The notes under the pieces: model-generated
What the model was told of the DNA's origin: nothing
What the model saw: the letters and a program-made list of their open reading frames with translations, nothing else
Databases searched by the model: none
Part shown: positions 28,827 to 38,132 of the stretch, piece by piece
Layout: every line of letters starts with the position of its first letter
Position numbering within the stretch: the first letter of the stretch is position 1
Assembly (NCBI RefSeq): GCF_002224125.1
Contig: NZ_NCSM01000007.1
Coordinates: 915,942-979,941 of the forward strand
Direction: 5' to 3'
DNA from: Streptomyces sp. NBS 14/10
GTDB taxonomy: Bacteria; Actinomycetota; Actinomycetes; Streptomycetales; Streptomycetaceae
Length of the DNA: 64,000 nt
Made by a program: the position numbers and the translations under genes

Positions 28827-30272
28827 ATGCGGAGAACAGGTAAGGCCCGGCACGGCGCGCTGCGCCGCCGGGCGCCATGGATCGGTACGGCGGTGGCCGC
28901 GGCACTCGGGGCCGGGGCGCTGCTGTTCACCAACGCCACATCGCAGGCATCGCAGGCCGCCGTGGCCGACAACCCCGGCGCGCTGAAACCATTAACGTCC
29001 TCGGCGGAGTTATCGAAGCTCACGCTCACCCAGCGCAAAGTGGCCGACACCACGATCGCCGAACTCGACCGGCGGCTGCCCAACGTGGGCGTGGACACCG
29101 TGCTGAAGAGCGCCAACCACACCATGCCCACCCCCACCTCGAGCCCGGCCTGCCGCGCCTCCGAGAAGGCCGCGCTGCCGGTGAAGCCGACGGCCACCGC
29201 GGCGTACTGCTTCACCACCGGTGACGCGCTGACGCAGAGCTGGCTGCCGCAGTCGGTCACCTCCTCCGGGGACGCGGACGACGACGGCGCCTGGGGAGCG
29301 AACAAGGTCGTCCTCTCCGGCTGGACGCACAACGACCACCTCTACGACGAGTACCCGGGCGCCGAGCCCGCGGCCGACCGCGGCCTGGCCCGGGTCGCCT
29401 TCATCGACGCGAACACGCCCGGCGCCTTCAAGTACCGCTGGGTGCTGCTGACCGTGCCCACCGAGGGTGGCGCCAACTTCGCGAAGCTGGGCTCCCACCT
29501 GGGCGGAATGGTCTGGTACGGCGACAAGCTCATCGTGACCGCGTCCAACGGCGATGCCGGCCAGAACGCCCTGTACGTGTTCTCGATGAAACACATCCTC
29601 CAGGCGACGGCGAACTCCACCGCGATCGGCAAGGTCAGCGGCGGTTACTCGGCCCACGGCTACCAGTACCTGATGCCGGCCATCGGCTCGTACGGCCTGA
29701 GCGGGAAGTGCTCCTCGGCGAACGACGACGGCGTCCCCTGCTTCGCGTCCATCTCGCTGGACCGCTCCACCACGCCCCACCGCCTGGTCGCCAATGAGTG
29801 GTTCTCCTCGGGCGGGACCCAGCCCGCGCGGCTGTTCCGGTACGGCCTCGGCCCGACGGAGGGCGCCATGCCGCTGGCCGTGAACGGCTCCGGGAAGGCC
29901 CTGGCCGCCGACGCGTACGAGACCAAGGCCGTGGGCGTCCAGGGCGCGCTGTCTTACCAGGACAGCGCGGGCGGCAAGCGCTGGTACGTGCCCAGCGCCC
30001 GGGGCGGGCCCGGGCAGCACGGCATCATGTGGCGCCAGGACACCGCCAAGACGACCGCGACCACCTGCTCGGGCACCGACCTGGCCGGCGCGTGCTGGGC
30101 GAAGCACTCCGAGTCCATGTCGCTGTGGTGGAGCACCAAGACGGTGTGGTCGGTCACCGAGTGGGCCGCCGACGCCAAGGGGCGCTGGCAGGACCCGACG
30201 TCCAGCGGCTGGCAGGACCGGGTCGTCCCCGAACGGGTGCTGTTCGCCGTGCCCTTGTCCTCGCTCGGCTGA
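28827..30272 (+). CDS. Secreted protein of unknown function, two TTA codons
   Basis: 481 residues. ATG 28827 follows GGGAGG and gives a signal peptide (APWIGTAVAAALGAGALLFT, cleavage near SQAS-QA). The mature protein has a four-cysteine N-terminal half and a repetitive beta-type core (HLGGMVWYGDKLIVTAS, GYSAHGYQYLMPAIGSYG), which looks like a beta-propeller; no known domain. Codons 56 (28992-28994) and 62 (29010-29012) are TTA, so it should depend on the bldA tRNA. It lies 92 bp after the formamidase-like gene. Confidence 0.75.
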   Translation: MRRTGKARHGALRRRAPWIGTAVAAALGAGALLFTNATSQASQAAVADNPGALKPLTSSAELSKLTLTQRKVADTTIAELDRRLPNVGVDTVLKSANHTMPTPTSSPACRASEKAALPVKPTATAAYCFTTGDALTQSWLPQSVTSSGDADDDGAWGANKVVLSGWTHNDHLYDEYPGAEPAADRGLARVAFIDANTPGAFKYRWVLLTVPTEGGANFAKLGSHLGGMVWYGDKLIVTASNGDAGQNALYVFSMKHILQATANSTAIGKVSGGYSAHGYQYLMPAIGSYGLSGKCSSANDDGVPCFASISLDRSTTPHRLVANEWFSSGGTQPARLFRYGLGPTEGAMPLAVNGSGKALAADAYETKAVGVQGALSYQDSAGGKRWYVPSARGGPGQHGIMWRQDTAKTTATTCSGTDLAGACWAKHSESMSLWWSTKTVWSVTEWAADAKGRWQDPTSSGWQDRVVPERVLFAVPLSSLG

Positions 30273-30307
30273 CCGCCGCCGACGAGGCGCCGCCCGCTGC
30301 GCCACGT

Positions 30308-30358
30308 AGGTGAAACGCCCCGCGGCGGCGAAGCCCGGTCGGGCGGGGGTCGTTAGCC
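30308..30358 (+). promoter_or_regulatory. 51-nt element upstream of small secreted protein, copy 1
   Basis: Aligns without gaps to 33257-33307. Shared blocks are AGGTGAA (element positions 1-7), GGCGAA (20-25), CCCG (27-30), CGGG (37-40) and GTCGTTAGCC (42-51). CCCG and CGGG could form a hairpin. GGCGAA and CGTTAG, 18 bp apart, also fit an ECF-sigma -35/-10 pair. It ends 46 bp before the ATG. Confidence 0.55.
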
Positions 30359-30404
30359 GGGTGCGTCCGCGGATGTCCCGTGGCGCGAGCGCGAGGAGAG
30401 ACGT

Positions 30405-30734
30405 ATGAACTTCGGCAGAACGGCGGCCCTGGTGGCAGCGGCGGCCGGCGCGGTGGTCTTCAGCGGAACCGCCGCCGGGGCCGTCGGCGGCGACCACCCC
30501 GTCAAGCAGGCCAGCAAGTGCGGTTCCAACCAGGCCCTCAGCTTCGGTGGGCCCCCGTCGAGGCCGGACTGCGTCAACTTCGCGAAGGACATCAGGGATC
30601 TGACGCAGCTGAACAACTGTGACTCCGACGCCGGGGCGTCCGGGGTCTCCGGCAGCGCGGCCCTCTCCAGCAAGCTCGTCGAGGGCTCGCGGTGCGCCAA
30701 CGTCGCGGTCCCCGTGAAGTCGTCGAAGTCCTAG
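30405..30734 (+). CDS. Small secreted four-cysteine protein, copy A
   Basis: 109 residues: signal peptide (MNFGRTAALVAAAAGAVVFS, cleavage near GTAAGA) and a mature part of about 83 residues. It has four cysteines arranged as two similar units, CGS...DCVNFA and CDS...RCANVA. It is a paralogue of 33350-33739, sharing signal peptide and both units. No known family. GAGGAGAG lies ahead of the ATG. A glycosyltransferase gene follows 48 bp later without a terminator, so the two are probably one transcript. It could be the cargo or acceptor for that enzyme; this is inference. Confidence 0.75.
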   Translation: MNFGRTAALVAAAAGAVVFSGTAAGAVGGDHPVKQASKCGSNQALSFGGPPSRPDCVNFAKDIRDLTQLNNCDSDAGASGVSGSAALSSKLVEGSRCANVAVPVKSSKS

Positions 30735-30782
30735 GTGGCCGCCGGTCAGATGGCGGGCGAGACGCGTGGACATACTGCACGG

Positions 30783-33305
30783 ATGTCCGAGAAGCATGGC
30801 ATTCCACATCTTATTCATCAGACCTGGAAGAACGAGGACGTTCCGCGCGAGTGGCGGGACTGGTCCGAGTCCTGGCGCCGACACCATCCCGACTGGGAGT
30901 ACCGGCTGTGGACGGACGCGGACAACCGCGCGTTCCTCGAAGAACACTACGCGTGGTTTCTGCCTGTCTACGACGGCTACCGGGAGCCGATCAAACGGGC
31001 CGACGCGATCCGCTACTTCCTCCTCGACCACTTCGGCGGGCTCTACGTCGACCTGGACTTCGAGTGTCTGCGCCCGATGACCGGGCTCTTCGCCGGGAAG
31101 GAGCTCGTACTCGGCCTCGAACCGGAGGCCCACACCCGACTGCCGGTGAGCCGCCGCAGCGGTATGCGGCGCATCGTCTGCAACGCGCTCATGGCCTCGC
31201 GGCCCGGCCATCCGTTCTGGGCGCATGTGCACCGGCAGTTGGTGGGCGCCCACACCAGGTCCGGCCCGCTGGACGCGACGGGCCCGTTCTTCCTCACCCG
31301 CGCGGTCGACAGCGCCCCCGAGGGCTGCTCCCCCGCCGTGCTGGCGGCCGACACCCTGTATCCCAAGCTGAGCCCGGCCGCCGCGGAGCTGTGCGGGCCG
31401 CGGGAGGTCGACCGGGACCGGGCGCATGCCGTGCACCACTGGTCGGGCAGTTGGAACCCGGAGGGCTCCGGGGCTACGAGCACCCCGACCGGCCGTAAGG
31501 TCGGCTTCTGGACGAGCCAGGATCTGCAGCCCTGCGCCCATGGCACGGTCGACCTCGACGCCCAGCGCCGGCGGTGGGCCGCGGGATCGCCCGCGCCGAC
31601 GGTGTCCTGTCTGATGGTCACCAAGGACCGGCTGCCCCTGGCCAGGCGGGCGATCCGGTGCTTCCTCGCCCAGACCTACACCCGCGCCGAGCTGGTCGTG
31701 GTCGACGACGGCGCGGACACCGCCCTGGAGGACCACGTACGCGACCTCGCCGACGAGCGGATCCGGCTGCACCGGCTGCCGCCGGAGGGGCGGACGCTGG
31801 GCGAGCTGCGCAATATCGCGGTGGACCTGGCCACCGGATCGTACGTGTGCCAGTGGGACGACGACGACCTGTACGACCCGGAACGGCTCGAAGTGCAGCT
31901 GGCGGCGGTCCTCGCGCTGGGCGCCACGGCGTGTTTTCTGGCCCGGGAGCGGCTGTGGTGGCCCGCGCGCCGCAAGCTGGCGATCTCCGGGGTACGGGTG
32001 TGGGAGGGCTCCATGCTCTGCGCCAAGGAGGCGCTTCCCCGCTATCCGGAGCAGCGGCGCGGCGAGGACTCCCCGGTCGCGGAGGCCGTGGTGCGCGGCG
32101 GACGGACGGTGTCCCTGGACGCGCCCGAGCTGTACACCTATGTGTTCCACGGGGCCAACACCTTCGACGAGCCGCACTTCACCAGCCTCTTCGACGCCGC
32201 GACCCAGCTGTGGCCCGCGGGCGGCGCCTACGCGGACCAGGTGTACGCGATGGCGGCGCGGCTGCCCCTCGACCCGGCGGACGTCCTGGAGGCGGAAACC
32301 GCCCCGGAGAACACCGCCGCGCAAGACACCCCGGCAGCCACCGCCGACAACACCGCCGCCCCGTCGGCGCGCGTCCCGCACGCGCGCCGGACCGCCCCCG
32401 TGGACGTACGCGCGAACACGGAGGACGCGGCGGACACGGAGGACGTGGCGGACACGGAGGAGCACCCCCCGCTGCTCGTCCTCACCCCCGTCAAGGACGC
32501 CGCCGCCTTCCTCCCCCGCCATCTCGACAACCTGCGCGCCCTCGACTACCCGCGCCAGGCGCTCTCCCTGGGCCTGTTGGAGGGCGACAGCGGTGACGGC
32601 ACCTGGCAGGCCCTCCAGGACGCCCTGCCCGCCCTGGAGGCGGACTTCCGGCGAGTCACCCTCGTACGGCGCCACTTCGGCCTCGGGCTCACCGGGCCGC
32701 GCTGGGCGCGGGGCGTCCAACGGCAGCGGCGGTCGGCGCTCGCCATGGCCCGTAACCACCTCCTGTCGTGCGCCCTCGCCGACGAGCGATGGGTGCTGTG
32801 GCTCGACGTCGATGTGACGCAGTGTCCGGCCGATCTCGTCCAGCGGCTGCTCGCCGCGCGTCAGGAGATCGTCGTCCCGCACTGCGTCACCGAGCCCGGC
32901 GGGCCCAGCTTCGATCTGAACACCTTCGTCCTGCACCCGGGCGCCGACGCCCTGGACTGGGACCGCTGGCTCCGGGACGGAATCCTCCAGCCGCCCAAGG
33001 GGTTCGGCCGGAGCTATCTCGACGAGCTGCGCGGGCACGAGATGGTCCGCGTCGACGGGGTCGGCGGTACGGCCCTGCTGGTCCACGCCGATCTGCACCG
33101 CGACGGGCTGGTGTTCCCGGCCGTCCCCCACCGGCGGCTCATCGAGACCGAAGGGCTGGCCGCGCTGGCCCAGGACATGGGCGTCGGGTGCTGGGCGCTG
33201 CCCGGGGTGGAGGTGGTGCACCCCGCCCATTGGGGTGGTGGCCCGCTGAGCCAGGCAGGTGAAGCCGCCGCCGGTGGCGAATCCCGTGACATCGGGCGTC
33301 GTTAG
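30783..33305 (+). CDS. Three-domain glycosyltransferase (GT32-like + GT2-like + Anp1/GT62-like)
   Basis: 840 residues from ATG 30783. Domain 1 (about 1-265): IPHLIHQTWK and RYFLLDHFGGLYVDLDFECL, the DxD signature of GT32-type mannosyltransferases. Domain 2 (about 285-520): GT2 fold with VSCLMVTKDR, LVVVDDGAD and CQWDDDDLYDP. A low-complexity Ala/Thr/Glu/Asp linker with repeats (TEDAADTEDVADTEE) leads to domain 3 (about 560-820): LLVLTPVKDAAAFLPRHLDN, RWVLWLDVDVTQCPADLVQR and EIVVPHCV, the pattern of the Anp1 family known mainly from fungal mannan synthesis. No membrane segment, so it acts in the cytosol. A GTG 48 bp upstream is unlikely. Its last codons overlap the 51-nt element of the next unit. 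Confidence 0.85.
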   Translation: MSEKHGIPHLIHQTWKNEDVPREWRDWSESWRRHHPDWEYRLWTDADNRAFLEEHYAWFLPVYDGYREPIKRADAIRYFLLDHFGGLYVDLDFECLRPMTGLFAGKELVLGLEPEAHTRLPVSRRSGMRRIVCNALMASRPGHPFWAHVHRQLVGAHTRSGPLDATGPFFLTRAVDSAPEGCSPAVLAADTLYPKLSPAAAELCGPREVDRDRAHAVHHWSGSWNPEGSGATSTPTGRKVGFWTSQDLQPCAHGTVDLDAQRRRWAAGSPAPTVSCLMVTKDRLPLARRAIRCFLAQTYTRAELVVVDDGADTALEDHVRDLADERIRLHRLPPEGRTLGELRNIAVDLATGSYVCQWDDDDLYDPERLEVQLAAVLALGATACFLARERLWWPARRKLAISGVRVWEGSMLCAKEALPRYPEQRRGEDSPVAEAVVRGGRTVSLDAPELYTYVFHGANTFDEPHFTSLFDAATQLWPAGGAYADQVYAMAARLPLDPADVLEAETAPENTAAQDTPAATADNTAAPSARVPHARRTAPVDVRANTEDAADTEDVADTEEHPPLLVLTPVKDAAAFLPRHLDNLRALDYPRQALSLGLLEGDSGDGTWQALQDALPALEADFRRVTLVRRHFGLGLTGPRWARGVQRQRRSALAMARNHLLSCALADERWVLWLDVDVTQCPADLVQRLLAARQEIVVPHCVTEPGGPSFDLNTFVLHPGADALDWDRWLRDGILQPPKGFGRSYLDELRGHEMVRVDGVGGTALLVHADLHRDGLVFPAVPHRRLIETEGLAALAQDMGVGCWALPGVEVVHPAHWGGGPLSQAGEAAAGGESRDIGRR

Positions 33306-33307
33306 CC
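33257..33307 (+). promoter_or_regulatory. 51-nt element, copy 2, inside the glycosyltransferase 3' end
   Basis: Same length and block order as 30308-30358. It overlaps the last 16 codons and the stop of the three-domain glycosyltransferase. It ends 42 bp before the ATG of the second small secreted protein. Confidence 0.55.
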
Positions 33308-33349
33308 CGATGTCCGTGGACCTCCGCGGCAAGAAATTAGGAGAATCAC

Positions 33350-33739
33350 ATGAATATCGGCAAGACGGCCGCACTGGTGACAGCGGCGGCCGGGGCGGTG
33401 GTCTTCGGTGGGTCGATGGCCGGGGCGATTCCGGGGGACAACCCCACCCAACAGGTCAACGACTGCGACTCCAAGAGCGGGGTGAGCGTCTCGGGGGCGG
33501 GGGCGGGGTCCCACTGCCTCAACTTCGCGGACGTCTTCGGCGACCCGCACGGCGTGGTGCAGCAGAACCACTGCGACTCCAGCGTCGGCGCCTCGGCCAA
33601 CATGACCATCCTCGCCCCTCCCGGCGGCTCCGAGATCGGCTCGCAGTGCGCCAACATCGCGCTCTCCGAGCAGCCGAACTTCATGGTGCCCCACCGCGGT
33701 ATGCAGGGGCAGGGCGGCTACGGCAACGGGCCCCGATGA
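33350..33739 (+). CDS. Small secreted four-cysteine protein, copy B
   Basis: 129 residues. Signal peptide MNIGKTAALVTAAAGAVVFG is nearly identical to copy A. The mature part has two repeats, NDCDSKSG...HCLNFAD and NHCDSSVG...QCANIA, so four cysteines likely form two disulfides. A polar C-terminal tail (HRGMQGQGGYGNGPR) is absent from copy A. AGGAGAA precedes the ATG. Its TGA overlaps the ATG of the next glycosyltransferase (ATGA), so their translation is coupled. No known family; distant similarity to rodlin-type surface proteins was considered and not supported. Confidence 0.78.
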   Translation: MNIGKTAALVTAAAGAVVFGGSMAGAIPGDNPTQQVNDCDSKSGVSVSGAGAGSHCLNFADVFGDPHGVVQQNHCDSSVGASANMTILAPPGGSEIGSQCANIALSEQPNFMVPHRGMQGQGGYGNGPR

Positions 33740-34803
33740 CCTCGGCACCGTCCGGCCCGGAACGCGGCCCCCTGGAGGCTGGAGCCCTCCCGGGGGCCGC
33801 GGCCGACCAGCCCAGTGAGCACGCCCCGGACAGCGAGCACGCCCCGGACGGCGGGCACGGCTCGCCCGGCGGACACGCCCCGCACGGCTCGCCTCCCGTG
33901 GTCTCGGTGGTGATCCCCTGTCATGACTACGGCCGCTACCTTCCGCAGGCGGTGCACAGCGTGCTGGCCCAGACCTACCCGGACTGGGAGCTCGTCGTGG
34001 TCGACGACGGCAGCACCGACGACACCGCGGCAGTGGCCCGCTCGCTGATCGCCGACCATCCAGACCGCCGCATCCGGCTGCTGCGCCAGGCCAACGCGGG
34101 GGTCTCGGCCGCCCGTAACGCGGGCATCGCGGCCACCGCCGGCCGCTACGTCCTGCCGCTGGACGCCGACGACGTGATCGCCCCCACCATGCTGGAGCGG
34201 ACGGTGGCGGTGCTGGACCGGAGGCCGGAGATCGCCATCGTCTCCACCGACGTCTCCGTCTTCACCGACGACGGCCTGCCCGCGCAGGCGCTTCAGCTCC
34301 CGGCGTACGACAGGGACCTGCTGCTGCGGCGGCTGATCATGTTCTACTGCTCGCTCTACCGCCGTGAGGTGTGGCGGACGGTGGGCGGCTACGCCGAGGA
34401 CATGCGTACCGGGGAGGACTGGGACTTCTGGATCGCCTGCGCCGAGCGCGGCTTCACGGCCCATCACCTCCACGAGGCGCTGTTCGGGGCGCGCAACAAG
34501 GACGACGGGCTGCATGTGGAGGCGGCCGAGAACGACCTGGCGGTCCGCGCCAGGATCGTGGCGGGCCACCCGGGCATGTTCAAGCCGGTCACCCGGGCCT
34601 GGGCACGGGCCGTACTCGCCCAGGACGAGCAGGAGTGCCTGGCCGACGACCGGGTGCCCGACGACATCCTCACCCGGGCGGCCGATATGGACCAGTTTCT
34701 ACGGGTGGTCATGTCGCTTCAGCGCACCGCGCGGCTGCAGCACCGTCATATCCAGCGGCTGGAGCGGGCCCTGGCCGAACGGGAGATCCCGCTGCCCGTC
34801 TGA
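33736..34803 (+). CDS. GT2 family glycosyltransferase
   Basis: 355 residues from ATG 33736, coupled to the small secreted protein by a 4-bp overlap. After a 50-residue low-complexity start (repeats of HAPDGGHGSPGGHAPHG type) comes a GT-A fold: VVSVVIPCHDYGRYLPQAVH, LVVVDDGSTDD, NAGVSAARNAGIAA, and YVLPLDADDVI (DxD). EDWDFWIAC is the acceptor-side motif. The C-terminal 80 residues are helical. No membrane helices. Sugar donor and acceptor are unknown; coupling to the secreted protein suggests a joint role. Terminator at 34813-34841. Confidence 0.88.
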   Translation: MTSAPSGPERGPLEAGALPGAAADQPSEHAPDSEHAPDGGHGSPGGHAPHGSPPVVSVVIPCHDYGRYLPQAVHSVLAQTYPDWELVVVDDGSTDDTAAVARSLIADHPDRRIRLLRQANAGVSAARNAGIAATAGRYVLPLDADDVIAPTMLERTVAVLDRRPEIAIVSTDVSVFTDDGLPAQALQLPAYDRDLLLRRLIMFYCSLYRREVWRTVGGYAEDMRTGEDWDFWIACAERGFTAHHLHEALFGARNKDDGLHVEAAENDLAVRARIVAGHPGMFKPVTRAWARAVLAQDEQECLADDRVPDDILTRAADMDQFLRVVMSLQRTARLQHRHIQRLERALAEREIPLPV

Positions 34804-34812
34804 GCGCGGCGA

Positions 34813-34841
34813 GGGCGGGGCTCCGGAGGGGAGCCCCGCCC
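34813..34841. terminator. Bidirectional terminator
   Basis: 12-bp perfect stem (34813-34824 with 34830-34841), loop 5 nt, between the convergent GT2 and GH48 genes. Confidence 0.8.
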
Positions 34842-34869
34842 GTTGTGCGTGTGGGGGGTGCCGGCGGCG

Positions 34870-37866
34870 CTACTCGAAGAGATCCGCGTACGACCCCATC
34901 GCCAGCGCGATATCCGCCTGGGCCCAGAACCGGTGGTACGTAAAGCTCGGGACCGCCCCGCCCTTCAGGTACGCCTCGACCTTGGACCAGGCCGGGTCGT
35001 TCTTGTAGAAGGACCGGATCGACATGAAGGTGGAGCTGGAGTCGACCTTGTCACCGTTCGGCATGGTGCCGGTCCAGCCGCTGGGCACATAGACCGGGTC
35101 GTCGAAGCGGTTGTAGTCGGCCCGGGTCTCGGGGACCGCGATGCCCAGGGAGTCCTGGTAGTTGCTCCACATGCCGTCCAGCAGCGCCTTCGCGGTGTCC
35201 TTGGCCTGGGTGTCGCCCGACTTGGCGGCGTAGTAGGACAGGGTCTTGGCGTACGCGGCCGCCACGCCGACGTCGTTGGTGTAGTCGGCGACGGTGACGT
35301 GCAGGCTCGCGTTGGCACCGGGGCTGGAGGCGTTCCAGGTGTCCGGCTGGCCGGACCACTGGAGGGTGGACGGGATCCGGTAGGTGCCGTCCGGGTTGAT
35401 CGTGGTCTTGGACAGCGCCCACTTGACCCACTTGTCCAGGACCGTCTTCGCGGAGGCGTCACCGGTGCGGTTGTAGTACTCCGCGACGCGCTCCATGGAC
35501 CAGGCCTGGAAGCCGAACCACTGGTTGGACGGCGGGTCGTGGTAGACCGGCTTCTCGTCGTAGTACATGCCGTAGAACGTGGACGTGCCCGACGGCGGCG
35601 TGGCGTAACGGCCCTGCCAGCTGTTGGTGGCACCGCCCGCGATGGCGCCCTCGCTGGACTGCAGCCAGCGGTAGAACTCCAGCTGCCGCTTGAGACTGGT
35701 GGACCAGTCGGCCGCCCCGGTGGCCGACTTGGGCTTCAGATCGGCGTAGTTGGCCAGTGCCCAGGCCGCCATGGGGTTCTGGTAGCCGCCGTGGGCGTGG
35801 CTGGAGCCGATGCGCCAGGACCAGCCCGCGGAGGTGTCGGTGGCGCCGCCCCAGGCGTAGTACCAGGACAGCAGGTAGTGGGAGCTGTTCTTGCCGCTGC
35901 CCGCCGCGCAGGAGGTCTCACCCACGCAGTTGCCGACCTTCTTGAAGTACTTGTCGTACATCGCGTAGCGCAGGTAGTCGCCCATCTTGGCGGCCTTGGC
36001 CACATTGGCCGACACCTGGCTGCCCTTGCCCTGCGCCTTGGCCCACTCGGCGGCCCAGTAGGCGGCCTGGACCGCGCGGGCGTCGGCGTCCGGGGCGTCG
36101 GTGAACTTCCACTGCTTGGAGTACGAGGCGTCGCCGGTGAACAGGTCCAGATAGCCGTTCTTGCCGCCGTACTTGAAGCTGTCGCAGGTGGGCTGGGTCA
36201 CGGTCTCCCAGACCGACTCCTGGGGCCCGCGCTGGAAGGTGTTGACATAGCTCGGTCCGGTGTCGCTCGGCCCCGCCTCGCATTTGCCGGGGGAGTTGCC
36301 GTAGCCGTAGACGTTGTCGACGTCCTGGATCCAGTGCATGCCATAGATGTCATCGGTGCCGTACGCGCTCTTCAGCTCGGCGGCGATGGGGTCGTTGCCG
36401 ACCGGGACATTGCCGTTGAGCTGCGCGGGGTACTGGGAGGGCAGATCCCACTCGGGCGCGTAGGTGGCCGGTTTGGAGGCGTTGTAGAAGCTGTTGGTCG
36501 GCTGGTCGGCGTGAGTGGGGATCATGTACTTCTCCATGGTGTCCCACGCGCTGTTGAACTTGGACCAGTCGCCGGTGACCTTGCCGTACATCGCCTGCAG
36601 CCAGATCAGATAGCTGTACGCCTCGGAGGTCGTCTCATGGCCGTGGTCGGGGGCCTCGACGATCAGGGTCTCCACCGAGTGGTACGGGATGCCCTCGGGC
36701 GAGAAGTAGCCGGCCCCCGGAGCGGTGATCTTGTTGTAGAGATCCAGGAAGCGGGCGTCGTACGCCTTGGAGGCGGCCAGCTGGGTGACGGTGACCTCGG
36801 CCTTGGTGTGGCCGGTGGCGGTGGCGGTGAAGGTCGCCGTGCCGGTGCCGCTGTTCGCGGCGGCGACGGTCACCTGCTGGGCGGTGTCCCAGGTGGCGGG
36901 CGTGAAGGTGAGGGTGGCGCCCGAGGAGACGGTCAGGCCGGTGACGCCCGAGGTGCGGGCGACGGAGACCGTGACGTTCGCGGACGGCTTGGTGGACAGC
37001 TTCAGCCCAAACGTACCGGTCTTGCCCTGCTGCACCCCGAGCTGGGCGGGGCTGGCGACGAGCGCGGGCCCGGCCGCCACCCGGATGCCGACGGGGGTGG
37101 ACTCGGCGGACGCGCCCTGGCTGTCATAGGCCTTGGCGTAGAGCGAGTAGTCGCCCGCGGGCACATCGGCGTAGTCGAAGGTGAACGGGGAGGCGGTGTC
37201 GGTGCCGAGGAGCTTGGTGTCGCTGTAGAACTCCACCTTGGTGACGGTCGCGCCGTCGGCGGCCGCGGCGGTGGCGGCCAGCGGGACGGTGCCGCCGGAG
37301 CTGAAGGTCGCGCCGGGGGCCGGGCTGGTCAGCACGGCGATGGGCGGCTGGTGGGCGCCCGTGCAGCTGATGCCGTTGACGGCGAAGGTGGTGGGCGCGG
37401 TGTTGGTGCCGCTGTAGCTGAACTGGGCGCCGGTCGTGACATTGCCGCCCGCCGCGATCTTCGCGTTGTGGGCGGCGTTCTTGACGGTGACGGTCTTGCC
37501 GGACTGGGTCCAGGTGCCGTTCCAGCCGTTGGCCAGCTTCTGGTCGCCCGCGTAGTCGTACGACAGGGTCCAGCCGTCGATGGCGTCCGCGCCGGGGTTG
37601 GAGATGGTGAGCTCCGCGGTGAAGCCCGAACCCCAGTCGTTCGTCTTGTAGTCGACACCGCACTGGACGGCGGCGGCGTGCGCGGGGGCCGCGCCGCCGG
37701 CGGCGGTCATGGCCACCGGGAGCGAGAGGGCGGCGGCCAGGGCGGTCACCAGTTGTCTCGTCCTCGGCCGCCGCGTCCCCGGAAGTCGCGTCTTCGGCCG
37801 TCTCATCGCCAGTCGGCGGATGAATGGTCGTGCCCCGGATAACGGCGAGCCTCGCTGTGGGCGCAT
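34870..37866 (-). CDS. Secreted GH48 cellobiohydrolase with CBM2
   Basis: 998 residues from ATG 37866, preceded by GAGGAGG. A long Arg-rich signal peptide ends near APAHA-A (about residue 64). Then: CBM2 cellulose-binding domain (about 67-165, [20 protein letters not shown]); an Ig-like domain (about 170-260); a second beta-domain (about 262-355); and a GH48 catalytic domain to the end ([40 protein letters not shown]). GH48 enzymes release cellobiose processively from chain ends and are the main exocellulases of actinomycetes. Divergent from GH5-GH6 with a perfect CebR-type box at 37918-37931. An inner ATG at 37806 is less likely. Confidence 0.94.
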   Translation of the reverse strand: MRPQRGSPLSGARPFIRRLAMRRPKTRLPGTRRPRTRQLVTALAAALSLPVAMTAAGGAAPAHAAAVQCGVDYKTNDWGSGFTAELTISNPGADAIDGWTLSYDYAGDQKLANGWNGTWTQSGKTVTVKNAAHNAKIAAGGNVTTGAQFSYSGTNTAPTTFAVNGISCTGAHQPPIAVLTSPAPGATFSSGGTVPLAATAAAADGATVTKVEFYSDTKLLGTDTASPFTFDYADVPAGDYSLYAKAYDSQGASAESTPVGIRVAAGPALVASPAQLGVQQGKTGTFGLKLSTKPSANVTVSVARTSGVTGLTVSSGATLTFTPATWDTAQQVTVAAANSGTGTATFTATATGHTKAEVTVTQLAASKAYDARFLDLYNKITAPGAGYFSPEGIPYHSVETLIVEAPDHGHETTSEAYSYLIWLQAMYGKVTGDWSKFNSAWDTMEKYMIPTHADQPTNSFYNASKPATYAPEWDLPSQYPAQLNGNVPVGNDPIAAELKSAYGTDDIYGMHWIQDVDNVYGYGNSPGKCEAGPSDTGPSYVNTFQRGPQESVWETVTQPTCDSFKYGGKNGYLDLFTGDASYSKQWKFTDAPDADARAVQAAYWAAEWAKAQGKGSQVSANVAKAAKMGDYLRYAMYDKYFKKVGNCVGETSCAAGSGKNSSHYLLSWYYAWGGATDTSAGWSWRIGSSHAHGGYQNPMAAWALANYADLKPKSATGAADWSTSLKRQLEFYRWLQSSEGAIAGGATNSWQGRYATPPSGTSTFYGMYYDEKPVYHDPPSNQWFGFQAWSMERVAEYYNRTGDASAKTVLDKWVKWALSKTTINPDGTYRIPSTLQWSGQPDTWNASSPGANASLHVTVADYTNDVGVAAAYAKTLSYYAAKSGDTQAKDTAKALLDGMWSNYQDSLGIAVPETRADYNRFDDPVYVPSGWTGTMPNGDKVDSSSTFMSIRSFYKNDPAWSKVEAYLKGGAVPSFTYHRFWAQADIALAMGSYADLFE

Positions 37867-37917
37867 CGGGGAAGTCCTCCTCGCGGGTCCGTGCGGGTGG
37901 GGGGCGGTGCGAACCAG

Positions 37918-37931
37918 TGGGAGCGCTCCCA
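37918..37931. promoter_or_regulatory. cebR box: CebR-type operator (GH48)
   Basis: TGGGAGCGCTCCCA, a perfect 14-bp palindrome, 52 bp ahead of the GH48 start. It matches the known Streptomyces CebR box. Confidence 0.88.
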
Positions 37932-38059
37932 AGGTTCGGGCGGACCCGAAGAGGTGTCAAGGCTTTGAACAAGATGCGCCCCTCGAACGGTTCGACTGAT
38001 AATTCTGTGAACGCCTCTGTTGACATGTGCCGCACAGGCGTTACGGTCACTTCAACCAG

Positions 38060-38073
38060 TGGGAGCGGTTCCA
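38060..38073. promoter_or_regulatory. cebR box: CebR-type operator (GH5-GH6)
   Basis: TGGGAGCGGTTCCA, two mismatches to the perfect box, 60 bp ahead of the GH5 start. Weaker than the other three, so this operon may be less tightly repressed. Confidence 0.75.
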
Positions 38074-38132
38074 GCAGTCAGCGCCACCTTCGGGTCACCC
38101 CGGGAGGCGCCTGGACTTCGAGGAGTCGCTCC

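Noticed and set aside
30308..30404. c-di-AMP (ydaO-type) riboswitch upstream of the small secreted protein
   Set aside because: AGGTGAA and GTTAGCC blocks recall ydaO, but spacing and other core blocks do not fit; kept only as an unassigned element.
29010..33374. Very long minus-strand frame opposite the GT cassette
   Set aside because: Mirror frame of GC-rich genes; composition is His/Arg/Gly-rich and no start or domain supports it.
30405..33739. Rodlin or chaplin identity of the small secreted proteins
   Set aside because: Size, signal peptide and repeats are vaguely similar but the Cys pattern and sequence differ from both families.
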